A DNA stretch of 18,278 nt from an uncultured Verrucomicrobiales bacterium (GCA_937885815.1 CALABM010000135.1:1-18278), one strand, 5' to 3'; counted from the first letter of the stretch, positions 1 through 6,872 are shown. Translations and numbers: made by a program. Notes: a model not told the origin generated them from the letters alone.

Positions 1-111
1 ACGCTGACTATATGTCGTTTGGTGCCCTTTTTCTGTAATCTTTGGGACACATGTGAATTATCACATTGCTATTGTAACGCCTGAACCTCTCATTAAAACG
101 TAAATTCATAC

Positions 112-139
112 TTGCTAGGAGGAAGGTATGTGGTACAAT
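112..139 (+). promoter_or_regulatory. Candidate promoter overlapping the start of the HD hydrolase gene
   Basis: A TTGCTA hexamer (112-117) is followed after 16 bp by TACAAT (134-139), with a TGG extension in front of the -10 box. The same TGG extension occurs in the promoters at 3803-3830 and 3543-3571. If it is used, transcription would begin near 146, exactly at the second in-frame ATG, giving a leaderless message. It competes with the AGGAGG at 117-122, which supports the ATG at 128. The two readings cannot both set the main start. Confidence 0.35.
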
Positions 140-670
140 GCCGTCATGAAAGAACAGCAAATCATCGATAAGGCCGCTGCCTTTGCGGCAAAAGCTCACG
201 CCGGGCAAACAAGGCGTGGCGGTGAGCCCTATTACAACCATGTGTTCCGTGTGGCTGGTCTTGTGGGAGAACTCACTAAAGATGAGGATATGATAGCGGC
301 TGCGTTCCTGCATGATACCATGGAAGATTGTGGCGTCACAGCTGAAGAATTAGCCTTGGAGTTTGGTGAAAACGTAGCGTCCTTAGTACAGGAGTTGACT
401 AACGATGAAACCCTGTTACAAGAGTTGGGTAAGGAGGAATACATGGTTCGTAAATTATCTGCACTAACTCCCAACGCTTTGCTTATTAAGCTGTGTGATA
501 CGCTGAATAATATGACTGAGACGGACCGCCCTACACAAGCCGGCACCTATGCCCGCATACAGCAACGCTTGCAACAAATGCCTCCAGCAGCTTGGTGTGA
601 AGCTCATCAAGCCCTCAGCCAACGTATTCTTGCTATTTATGCAGATAAGTTTGAAATAAGTTCGAAATAA
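128..670 (+). CDS. Stand-alone HD-domain (p)ppGpp hydrolase-like protein (SpoT/MESH1 type)
   Basis: This is a single-domain HD phosphohydrolase of 180 residues, matching the N-terminal hydrolase part of RelA/SpoT proteins or the small alarmone hydrolase MESH1. The expected metal ligands are visible: H38 (YYNHVFRVA), H62-D63 (FLHDTMED) and D124 (IKLCDTLNN). The E66-D67 pair corresponds to the catalytic ED of Rel hydrolases. No synthetase, TGS or ACT domain follows, and the protein stops after the HD fold. The family removes the 3' pyrophosphate of (p)ppGpp in the cytoplasm, although some members act on other nucleotides such as NADPH. AGGAGG at 117-122 lies 5 nt before the ATG at 128, so that start is chosen. 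A second ATG at 146 is possible if the promoter over the 5' end is used. The hydrolase fold call is firm. The exact substrate is inferred. Confidence 0.85.
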   Translation: MWYNAVMKEQQIIDKAAAFAAKAHAGQTRRGGEPYYNHVFRVAGLVGELTKDEDMIAAAFLHDTMEDCGVTAEELALEFGENVASLVQELTNDETLLQELGKEEYMVRKLSALTPNALLIKLCDTLNNMTETDRPTQAGTYARIQQRLQQMPPAAWCEAHQALSQRILAIYADKFEISSK

Positions 671-710
671 TTTTCATGGTGAAGCATTAATAGGTGATTT
701 GGTGAGCTGT

Positions 711-1262
711 ATGATGATGATGCAGGAACTGCCCCAGCAAATAGAATGGACATGCAAGCTTCTGGTGTGGCATGGATTATACCAACACCCACAGGCGAAA
801 GATAAGGATATATGGTATGTTTACCCTGAACATGCTATAGTCGGAGCTGATGATGAGGCGATAAATGAATGGGCTTTCTGCGGGAGTAAGCCATCCTATA
901 CCTCTGACATCATTAAGCAAATTATGGAAGATGTGCGGGTTCTTGCCATAGAAGAGATGGCCGTTGATATACGTTGCAGTTATGAGTGTTCCAATTATCA
1001 CCGGGCAGAAGATGGCGACACTTGCCTTATGTGGTTAACCGCGGAAGATGGCCCCCTTATCGAAGGTTACGGCGGGGTTTGCGTTGAATATGTAGGCGTG
1101 TTTAACGCGGAGTCTCGTGAATATGTATGGCAGCCCAGAACACTGATAGATGCAGCTCTTGTGGAGAGGTGCTTTCATCATGTCCCTACTCAGAAAGAGC
1201 TAAGTTATATGTGTCACGAAGGTGTTTTGTACAGGCTAGATGAATTACCTAGCTTCAGCTGA
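711..1262 (+). CDS. Hypothetical protein, 183 aa
   Basis: I do not recognise this protein. It is a soluble, acidic protein rich in Trp, Tyr and Cys (WTCKLLVWHGLY near the start, YECSNYHRAEDGDTC in the middle), with no signal peptide, membrane helix or familiar motif. The reading frame is open from a TTG at 699, but four consecutive ATG codons begin at 711. GGTGAG at 701-706 is the only Shine-Dalgarno-like sequence, so a start at 711 or one of the next ATGs is most likely. It lies 40 bp after the HD hydrolase on the same strand and may be co-transcribed with it. The even length and the regular coding character through the whole frame argue that it is real. Its role is unknown. Confidence 0.6.
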   Translation: MMMMQELPQQIEWTCKLLVWHGLYQHPQAKDKDIWYVYPEHAIVGADDEAINEWAFCGSKPSYTSDIIKQIMEDVRVLAIEEMAVDIRCSYECSNYHRAEDGDTCLMWLTAEDGPLIEGYGGVCVEYVGVFNAESREYVWQPRTLIDAALVERCFHHVPTQKELSYMCHEGVLYRLDELPSFS

Positions 1263-1311
1263 TGGATAATGGGGGCTGGGATTAGTTGTAAGCTTGGCCG
1301 GCCTTGCATAT

Positions 1312-1330
1312 AAAGCTAACGCGCAGCTTT
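1312..1330 (-). terminator. Weak hairpin at the end of the membrane-protein gene
   Basis: AAAGCT and AGCTTT form a 6-bp stem around a 7-nt GC-rich loop, abutting the stop codon of the minus-strand gene. No good T-run follows, so termination here is uncertain. It lies between two converging genes and next to a GGCCGGCC palindrome near 1297-1304. Confidence 0.3.
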
Positions 1331-1854
1331 TAATCCTGCCGGGGAGTGCTCGCCTTCTGTTCCTCCGGTTGCTTGGCTGAAGGCTTTGCTTCGCACCGAT
1401 GGGCTATGATAGCAGCATAGATAATGAGAGCGATGACGAGCTCTACCACGCAGAAGATGGCGAAGATGGGCCCCGCAAACATGCACAGCGGGACGGGGAA
1501 GGGGCTGCTGAAGGTTGAGGTGACATCATCCGTGGCAATGATGAGCATCGGCAGCCATGTGATACCCCATGTTATGAGGAGGTAGCGGAACAGGCGCCAC
1601 TGGGTGTTCCATATTATCCACGCTAGGGCAAAAGTTGCCACCACGGCTACATATTGAGCCGCTGCAATGAGTACACGGAGATTCCAGATGGCTTGCGACC
1701 AGTCCCAGAGAGGGACGGATTCACCTTGCTCCGCCCAAGCCTCGTGGTATAAATATAGGTGTACACCGGTTGCCACAATGCCCACCAGCACGAGCAGAAG
1801 AACGGAGATGCGTCCTCGCTGCATTATTTGCACTTTATTAGATGCTGAAAGCAT
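1330..1854 (-). CDS. Small integral membrane protein, unknown function
   Basis: I do not recognise this 174-residue protein. Four hydrophobic stretches can be seen at about residues 16-35, 60-82, 88-107 and 124-151. They are followed by a hydrophilic, Lys/Glu/Pro-rich tail that is probably cytoplasmic. A Trp-rich loop (WAEQGESVPLWDWSQ) lies between the first two helices. The gene starts 22 bp after the stop of the NhaC antiporter gene and has no separate promoter that I can see, so the two probably form one transcript. An internal ATG (Met11, position 1824) would also give a complete first helix. Neither start has a clear ribosome-binding site. A link with ion transport is only a guess from position. 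Confidence 0.6.
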   Translation of the reverse strand: MLSASNKVQIMQRGRISVLLLVLVGIVATGVHLYLYHEAWAEQGESVPLWDWSQAIWNLRVLIAAAQYVAVVATFALAWIIWNTQWRLFRYLLITWGITWLPMLIIATDDVTSTFSSPFPVPLCMFAGPIFAIFCVVELVIALIIYAAIIAHRCEAKPSAKQPEEQKASTPRQD

Positions 1855-1876
1855 AGGCTTTTAGTATGGCGAGCCG

Positions 1877-3505
1877 TTAAGCCTTGTCGTCCAGTTCTTT
1901 GGCGCTATATTTTTTAAGAACCAGTAGGATGATAAAGAGTGCCCCGAGCGCAATCGGGAACACGATGAACCAGTTATGCACAAAGCCGGCCAGCAGGAAG
2001 GCAGCAAAGGACACCGCAGACACCGTGAGCACGTACGGCAACTGGGTGGATACATGGCTCAGGTGATCACACTGGGCACCGGCGCTGGACATGATGGTGG
2101 TGTCTGAAATCGGGGAGCAATGGTCACCGGCCACAGCACCGGCGAGGCAGGCAGACATGCCGATGAACATGAGGGGGCTGGACGGATCAAAGGTGCTCAC
2201 GATAATGGGGATGAGGATGCCGAATGTAGCCCAGGATGTGCCTGTGGAGAAGGCGAGAACGGCCGCCACTACGAAAATCACCGCGGGTAAGAAGTTCACC
2301 AGCCCGGCGGAGGCGTGCTCCATGTGGAAGGCGATGAACTCGCGGGCCTCCAGAGCAGAGGTCACATTCTTGAGCGCGGTGGCTAAGGTCAGAATAAGGA
2401 TGGCGGGCACCATGGCGATGAAGCCCTGAGGAATGCAGCGCATGGCTGCGCGGAAGTTCAGCACGCCTCGCAGCCTGTAGAATGCCACCGTCAGCACCAG
2501 AGCAATGATGGCACCCCAAGGAAGCCCCACCGTGGCATCCGTGGCGCTCAGCGCATCCGCAAAGGACTTGCCATCAAGTATGCCGCCTACGTACACCAGA
2601 GCGAAGGTCTCTATCCCAATGAGGAGCAACACCGGCACAATGAGGTCGCACAGCTTGCCGTGGCGGTGGAATTTCAGCTCCTGTTCCTGCACGGACTGCT
2701 CAGGCAGCACGGTGTGGACATCGCCGTTTTGGATGGCATTGCGCTCATAGCGACGCATGGGGCCGTAATCAAAGCGCATGAGCACCAGCATGACGACAAA
2801 ACAGAGTGTCAGCAGGGAGTAGAAGTTATACGGGATGGCCTGAATGAAAAGCTCCAGCCCATTGTAGCCCGTGCCGGTAGAGTATTGGGAAACTGCCGCA
2901 GCCCAGCTTGAAATGGGGGCAATCATGCAAATGGGCGCTGCCGTGGCATCAATGATAAAGGCCAACTTCGCGCGGGAAACTCGCTTGGCATCAGTCACCG
3001 GGCGCATCACGCTGCCCACCGCCAAGCAGTTGAAATAATCATCAATGAAGATGAGGACACCGAGGACGAATGTGGCCAGCTGGCTGCCGATGCGGGATTT
3101 GATATTCCTTTGCGCCCACTGGCCAAAGGCCTGAGCGGCCCCCGTCTTGTTAATCATGCAGACAAAGGCACCTAGAATCACGAGGAAGATGAATACGCCC
3201 GTGGTGGCTTGCATACCCTCGATGAGCCCCTTATTCACAACAAAGTCCACCGTATCCGTCAGGGTGAATTGGGTTATAAAGCATGCTCCCAGCACCACAC
3301 CCGCAAACAGAGCGGAATATACCTCTTTGAAAATAAGGGCCAGCACAATGGCCAGCAGCGCCGGCGCCAGAGACCATATTGTGCCGCAGAGGGGGGATTT
3401 TACCGGAGCCGTAGCTTCCTCAGCCACCGGAACTTCAGTGGCACCAAAACTTTGCATGGCAAACACAGCCACCACAAGCAGGAGAAGAAGAAGGAGTTTC
3501 CTCAT
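1877..3505 (-). CDS. nhaC: NhaC-family Na+/H+ antiporter
   Basis: This is a polytopic inner-membrane antiporter of 542 residues, expected to export Na+ in exchange for protons. The NhaC family signature is clear: GDHCSPISDTTIMSSAG at about residues 460-476, followed by CDHLSHVSTQLPY. The earlier conserved membrane segment FIDDYFNC lies at about 153-160, with DATAAPICMIAPISSW at about 186-201. The frame extends upstream to 3586, but the promoter at 3543-3571 lies inside that extension. The ATG at 3505 is therefore the real start. From there the protein begins with a hydrophobic leader (MRKLLLLLLLVVAVFA) and a short Ala/Pro/Glu-rich linker before the first transporter helix, which is an added signal-peptide-like element. 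The small membrane-protein gene follows after 22 bp. Confidence 0.92.
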   Translation of the reverse strand: MRKLLLLLLLVVAVFAMQSFGATEVPVAEEATAPVKSPLCGTIWSLAPALLAIVLALIFKEVYSALFAGVVLGACFITQFTLTDTVDFVVNKGLIEGMQATTGVFIFLVILGAFVCMINKTGAAQAFGQWAQRNIKSRIGSQLATFVLGVLIFIDDYFNCLAVGSVMRPVTDAKRVSRAKLAFIIDATAAPICMIAPISSWAAAVSQYSTGTGYNGLELFIQAIPYNFYSLLTLCFVVMLVLMRFDYGPMRRYERNAIQNGDVHTVLPEQSVQEQELKFHRHGKLCDLIVPVLLLIGIETFALVYVGGILDGKSFADALSATDATVGLPWGAIIALVLTVAFYRLRGVLNFRAAMRCIPQGFIAMVPAILILTLATALKNVTSALEAREFIAFHMEHASAGLVNFLPAVIFVVAAVLAFSTGTSWATFGILIPIIVSTFDPSSPLMFIGMSACLAGAVAGDHCSPISDTTIMSSAGAQCDHLSHVSTQLPYVLTVSAVSFAAFLLAGFVHNWFIVFPIALGALFIILLVLKKYSAKELDDKA

Positions 3506-3542
3506 GGTGTTTCTTATCACGATTTCAATACGTTGCGCGGGA

Positions 3543-3571
3543 AACTTACCACAAAAGCCGCGCTGTGTCAA
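3543..3571 (-). promoter_or_regulatory. Promoter of the nhaC transcript
   Basis: On the minus strand, TTGACA (3566-3571) is followed after 17 bp by TAAGTT (3543-3548), which has a TGG extension in front. Predicted transcription starts near 3536, leaving a leader of about 30 nt before the ATG at 3505. The position rules out the longer reading frame that would start at 3586. Confidence 0.6.
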
Positions 3572-3726
3572 TAGATAGATGCACACGAAGAATCACATGG
3601 TGATGGTCAACGTGGCCACGGGGCTGCCTCAGCAGGGGCGCGGGCAGGGGAGGCTGGGGAGCTCTCTGCATTTGGTTGTTAGAAGCATATCCAAGCCGTA
3701 TTGAAGGAGGAATTTGAGATTTCAGT

Positions 3727-3745
3727 TGTCGCAAAATTTGCGACA
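3727..3745. promoter_or_regulatory. Perfect palindrome, candidate operator
   Basis: TGTCGCAAAATTTGCGACA has 9-bp perfect arms around one central base. It sits about 58 bp upstream of the -35 box of the kinase/Thg1-like/ankyrin transcript. No T-run follows on either strand, so it does not look like a terminator. It is also too symmetrical and compact for a typical attenuator. Binding of a dimeric repressor or activator is the most natural reading. I do not recognise the motif. Confidence 0.45.
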
Positions 3746-3802
3746 GTTCAAACTGAGAGCTTACTTTTTTACCTTATTTTTTGTATTTATCACGTTTCCG
3801 GC

Positions 3803-3830
3803 TTGTAAGTTGGAAATGGCATGGTATAAT
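3803..3830 (+). promoter_or_regulatory. Promoter of the kinase/Thg1-like/ankyrin unit
   Basis: TTGTAA (3803-3808) is followed after 16 bp by a perfect TATAAT (3825-3830), with the TGG extended -10 element directly before it. A/T-rich sequence with several T-runs lies upstream and could act as an UP element. Transcription would start near 3837, giving a leader of about 35 nt. Confidence 0.65.
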
Positions 3831-3871
3831 CAGCTCAGACTTCCGCGAGGAGGTTTATTTGTTCTACCCTT

Positions 3872-3940
3872 ATGAATCCCGATATCCCAAAAGCCTTTCA
3901 CGGGGCCGTTTGTAATAACGATGCAGAAACAGCCCGCCGC
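3872..3940 (+). repeat. Direct repeat copy 1: 5' end shared with the downstream ankyrin gene
   Basis: These 69 bp match 5146-5214 at 62 of 69 positions (about 90%) without gaps, starting exactly at the ATG in both copies. Similarity stops abruptly after GCCCGCCGC. Sequences upstream of the two ATGs do not resemble each other. ATGATT follows directly in copy 2 and after 6 bp in copy 1, a short possible microhomology. This is a partial gene duplication or recombination scar. Confidence 0.9.
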
Positions 3941-4384
3941 CCATTAATGATTATCCTAATGGGATTGCCTGCTGCTGGCAAAAGTACATTCTATGCGCGT
4001 GAATTGGCTCCTCATGGGATAGCACACATCAATCTGGATACCCTGCGTACTCGTAACAGAGAACTCCTGCAAATACGTGAATATCTGCGAACTGGCGTTT
4101 CCTTTGCCGTGGATAACACCAATACTTTACCGGAGGAGCGTGCCAGATATATTAAACTGGCCGCAGCGGCCGACTACCGGATTGAAGGCTATTTTCTTCG
4201 GAGCAGGGTGCAAGAATGTATTCGTCACAATGAAGAAAGGGATAAGAAGGTGCCCATAGCTGCCATTGCGGCTATGTCCGCTCGATTGATTCTGCCGAGT
4301 CAAAGCGAGGGATTTGATGCTTTGTATTTTGTTAACAGAACCGAGAAAGGATACGATATATCACCATGGATAGAAACCAGCTGA
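3872..4384 (+). CDS. P-loop polynucleotide-kinase-like protein with a borrowed ankyrin-gene N-terminus
   Basis: This is a 170-residue P-loop kinase of the AAA_33 / T4 polynucleotide-kinase-like group. Walker A is GLPAAGKST (31-39), with a substrate Asp in INLDTLR (53-59). The strand SFAVDNTNT (77-85) carries the DNTN motif, and a lid-like R-x-N-x-x-R region leads to KVP (118-128). The family tail SEGFDALYFV (145-154) is also present. Such proteins phosphorylate 5'-OH ends of RNA or DNA, or small substrates. The exact substrate is not decided here. The kinase fold begins only at Met26. Residues 1-23 are nearly those of the ankyrin protein encoded at 5146 (19 of 23 identical). The stop overlaps the start of the Thg1-like gene by 19 bp, suggesting translational coupling. 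AGGAGG (3848-3853) is 18 nt from the ATG, so initiation may be weak or may occur at the internal ATG at 3947. Confidence 0.8.
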   Translation: MNPDIPKAFHGAVCNNDAETARRPLMIILMGLPAAGKSTFYARELAPHGIAHINLDTLRTRNRELLQIREYLRTGVSFAVDNTNTLPEERARYIKLAAAADYRIEGYFLRSRVQECIRHNEERDKKVPIAAIAAMSARLILPSQSEGFDALYFVNRTEKGYDISPWIETS

Positions 4385-5121
4385 CATTTCAAGAGCTTGA
4401 GCAGCAGATGCGTAGTATTGAAAAAGCTCGCGAGGGCGAAATCCCGGCTGAGGCCTTTATCATTGCAAGATTGGATGGCCGTGGGTTCAGCAAACTAACA
4501 AAGGCTCATTTTGAAAAGCCCTTTGATGAGAGGTTTCACCGGCTCATGGTGGAGACTATGCGATATATCATGGAAAAAGAGCCGGAGATTACGCTTGCCT
4601 ACAACCAAAGTGACGAGATTTCCGTGTTAATGATGCCGGGCTGCTCCCCCTTCAATCGCAAAGCGCGTAAACTACTTTCTCTTTTACCGGCTGCGGCTGC
4701 TGCTAAATTCAGTTTGCTGCTGGGGGAGCCTGTTTGTTTTGATTGTCGTCTCAACATTCAAACAGACGCGGCGGGTGTACTGCGTTATTTTGCATGGCGT
4801 AGTATTGATGCGGAACGAAATGCTTTTAATGCTTGCGCCTACTGGCTGTTACGTAAACAAGGCATGCAGCCACATGCCGCCGCTGAATGGTTGCGCTCTC
4901 TTGATACCGCAAATCATAGAAAACTGCTGCAAGATCACAATGCGGATTCCTCTGCCATACCTGTGTGGCAAACCAGGGGAATAATCATGCACCGCCTGCT
5001 GGAGGAGCGTGAAGGCTTTAACCCACTCACACAAGAAAAAACGACCTGTACTCGCCGTACATTGGTGGAGTCTGATTATTCAGAAAAACTGCTTCGAGAT
5101 ATAGTCTTGCCTGGTAGTTAA
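4366..5121 (+). CDS. Thg1-like protein (TLP), 3'-5' RNA polymerase
   Basis: This 251-residue protein is a bacterial member of the tRNA-His guanylyltransferase superfamily, which adds nucleotides to RNA 5' ends in the 3'-to-5' direction. Metal-binding motifs are intact: RLDGRGF (35-41, D37) and YNQSDEIS (79-86, D83 and E84). Other family blocks are FEKPFDERF (49-57), FNRKARKLLS (96-105), FDCRL (125-129) and WRSIDAERNAF (144-154). The last block replaces the HINNLYN motif of eukaryotic Thg1 with the D-A-x-R-N form of bacterial TLPs. This fits template-dependent 5'-end repair rather than G-1 addition to tRNA-His, which most bacteria encode in the gene. The gene overlaps the kinase gene by 19 bp. 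AAAGGA at 4346-4351 is a poor, distant ribosome site. The family call is strong. The repair role follows from characterised bacterial TLPs plus context. Confidence 0.9.
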   Translation: MDRNQLTFQELEQQMRSIEKAREGEIPAEAFIIARLDGRGFSKLTKAHFEKPFDERFHRLMVETMRYIMEKEPEITLAYNQSDEISVLMMPGCSPFNRKARKLLSLLPAAAAAKFSLLLGEPVCFDCRLNIQTDAAGVLRYFAWRSIDAERNAFNACAYWLLRKQGMQPHAAAEWLRSLDTANHRKLLQDHNADSSAIPVWQTRGIIMHRLLEEREGFNPLTQEKTTCTRRTLVESDYSEKLLRDIVLPGS

Positions 5122-5145
5122 ACGACAATCTCTGAAAAAGCAAAA

Positions 5146-5214
5146 ATGAACCCTGATATCCAAAAAGCCTTTCACGAGGCCGTTAGTAATAACGATATAG
5201 AAACAGCCCGCCGC
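5146..5214 (+). repeat. Direct repeat copy 2: 5' end of the ankyrin gene
   Basis: This is the second copy of the 69-bp segment at 3872-3940. It encodes the first ankyrin helix and runs smoothly into a normal repeat (MIAAGADVN), so this copy is in its natural protein context while copy 1 is not. Confidence 0.9.
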
Positions 5215-6828
5215 ATGATTGCCGCCGGGGCAGATGTTAATGCTCCCTATGACGAGTACGAAAATCGTTCGTTTCTGGATGCTTGTTATAGAGGAAACCT
5301 TGATTTAGTTAAAATGCTTCTTGAAGCAGGATCAAATCCAAATATTTCGGGCGGCAAATTAGGCTCCCCTCTATCCATAGTGATGCGTGACAAAGAGTTC
5401 TGGAGTGCCGAGCTCTTGATTAAATTTGGCGCTAAGTTCTCAAGGTCTGAAGATTACTACGCAGATGAAGTGCTAGAAAACATAAATGACCATATTCTCT
5501 TCTATAACATGAAGGATAATGGCATCCCTTTCCGTACGGATGATGCTGCTGTGGTGCTTTATGCAAAGCATGCTTGTTCCTATCTACTCCGTAAGGCGCT
5601 GGAGGCCGGAGCTAATCCTAATGCTGCGGATTCTACGGGCAAGAGCGCATTAGCGTGGGCGCTGGAGCATCCCCGCCATTCTCAGGGCTGTGCAGGAAGA
5701 TTGATTCAACATGGGGCAACATTCAATCCGGATTTAATCCTCTATGCCGTCAGAAAGGGGAAGAGAGAACTTTTTAAGGCTCTGCTGAAGGCCGGGGCGG
5801 ATGTGAACGTCGCGGATGAGAAGGGAAATACTGCTTTACACTATGCTACACGTACGAACCGAGAGTATTTTGTGCGTGATTTAATCAGCGCCGGAGCGAA
5901 TATCGAGGCTAGAAATAAAGCTGATTATACGCCGCTGATGTTAGCGGTGCGGTACCGCTGTTATTCTGCGGCCGGATGTTTGTTGGCGAATGGCGCGGAT
6001 GAATATGCAATAGGCAGCAAGTACCGCGAAAGCTCCATGGCGATGTGTAGACGTTATCACTGCCAAATCAAAAATAACAAACTGATCAAAAAAGAGTGGA
6101 ACTCAGAATCGCTAAAAAATCTGACCCCGTTTCGTTTTTGCTGGGCCGCACAAAGCGGGGGAATTGCAAAAATTCAATCTCTGAAAGAACAGAGGTTAGA
6201 TATCAATACCCAGGATGAAGAGGGGTATACAGCACTCCATTTAGGGAGTGACCAGGAAGAGGTAATTCCTCTCCTCATCCAATCCGGCGCCGACATGTAC
6301 ATAGAAACGTATCCAAATGAATGGGAAAGACCTCATACACCGGCAATGCTGGCCGCTGATGGTAGTGAGTTAGAATGCTTGAAGAAGTTTTTAGCGTGTG
6401 GGTATGATGTAAATCATAAAGACTCTTATGGAACCACGTTACTCATGTTCTGTGCCTGTAGATTTTTGCCGAGCTTAGTGGAGTTTTTACTGGAAAACGG
6501 AGCCAATCCCTCCCTCAAGGATAATAAGGGTCAGACAGCCTTATTTTACGCTACATACCATAACTTAGTCTGCTATGACGAAATTATTGATTACTTGCTG
6601 GAATATGGGGCGAATATCAATGAGGTGGACAATGAGGGTAATAGCGCATTACTCCAGATTGCTGATGAAGAAATTGAGGGCGATGCAACTCACCGTGATT
6701 TAATTGACCGCGGAATCGATGTCAACATTCGCAACAACGCGGGACAAACCGCTTTAAGCATAGCAAAGCTCCATGGCCATAAAAGATTAATTGCAGAGCT
6801 CTTAGAAGCCGGCGCGATAGACAGTTAA
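5146..6828 (+). CDS. Large ankyrin-repeat protein, 560 aa
   Basis: The protein consists almost wholly of ankyrin repeats, recognisable by L-L-x-x-G-A-x-x-N hairpins such as IAAGADVN, LLKAGADVN, LLENGANPS and LLEYGANIN. A region at about residues 285-350 is poor in repeat consensus and splits the array into two blocks. There is no signal peptide or membrane segment, so a cytoplasmic protein-binding scaffold is expected. The partner is unknown. It begins 24 bp after the Thg1-like gene with no Shine-Dalgarno sequence (CTGAAAAAGCAAAA before the ATG) and no promoter I can see. It therefore probably depends on the upstream promoter. Its first 69 bp were the source of, or share a source with, the 5' end of the kinase gene. 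Codons are richer in A and T than in the nearby gap gene. Confidence 0.88.
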   Translation: MNPDIQKAFHEAVSNNDIETARRMIAAGADVNAPYDEYENRSFLDACYRGNLDLVKMLLEAGSNPNISGGKLGSPLSIVMRDKEFWSAELLIKFGAKFSRSEDYYADEVLENINDHILFYNMKDNGIPFRTDDAAVVLYAKHACSYLLRKALEAGANPNAADSTGKSALAWALEHPRHSQGCAGRLIQHGATFNPDLILYAVRKGKRELFKALLKAGADVNVADEKGNTALHYATRTNREYFVRDLISAGANIEARNKADYTPLMLAVRYRCYSAAGCLLANGADEYAIGSKYRESSMAMCRRYHCQIKNNKLIKKEWNSESLKNLTPFRFCWAAQSGGIAKIQSLKEQRLDINTQDEEGYTALHLGSDQEEVIPLLIQSGADMYIETYPNEWERPHTPAMLAADGSELECLKKFLACGYDVNHKDSYGTTLLMFCACRFLPSLVEFLLENGANPSLKDNKGQTALFYATYHNLVCYDEIIDYLLEYGANINEVDNEGNSALLQIADEEIEGDATHRDLIDRGIDVNIRNNAGQTALSIAKLHGHKRLIAELLEAGAIDS

Positions 6829-6872
6829 AGCCGTTGGCCTGTATGTGCGGGGTGCCTGCTGAGGAGGTGGAC

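Larger units (their letters stand above)
3506..3871. other. Divergent intergenic region between nhaC and the kinase gene
   Basis: This 366-bp region separates divergent genes. It holds the minus-strand nhaC promoter (3543-3571), a perfect palindrome (3727-3745), an A/T-rich stretch with several T-runs (about 3763-3791) and the plus-strand promoter (3803-3830). It also holds an AGGAGG (3848-3853) placed unusually far from the ATG at 3872. Between about 3590 and 3715 I see no gene or clear signal. Confidence 0.6.

Noticed and set aside
8..313. 101-codon minus-strand frame at the left edge
   Set aside because: It overlaps the conserved HD motifs of the plus-strand hydrolase and has no recognisable features or promoter.
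3872..5121. Toxin-antitoxin reading of the P-loop kinase (zeta-toxin-like) with its neighbour
   Set aside because: The kinase is much shorter than zeta toxins and has polynucleotide-kinase-type tail motifs. Its partner is a Thg1-like polymerase, not an epsilon-type antitoxin.
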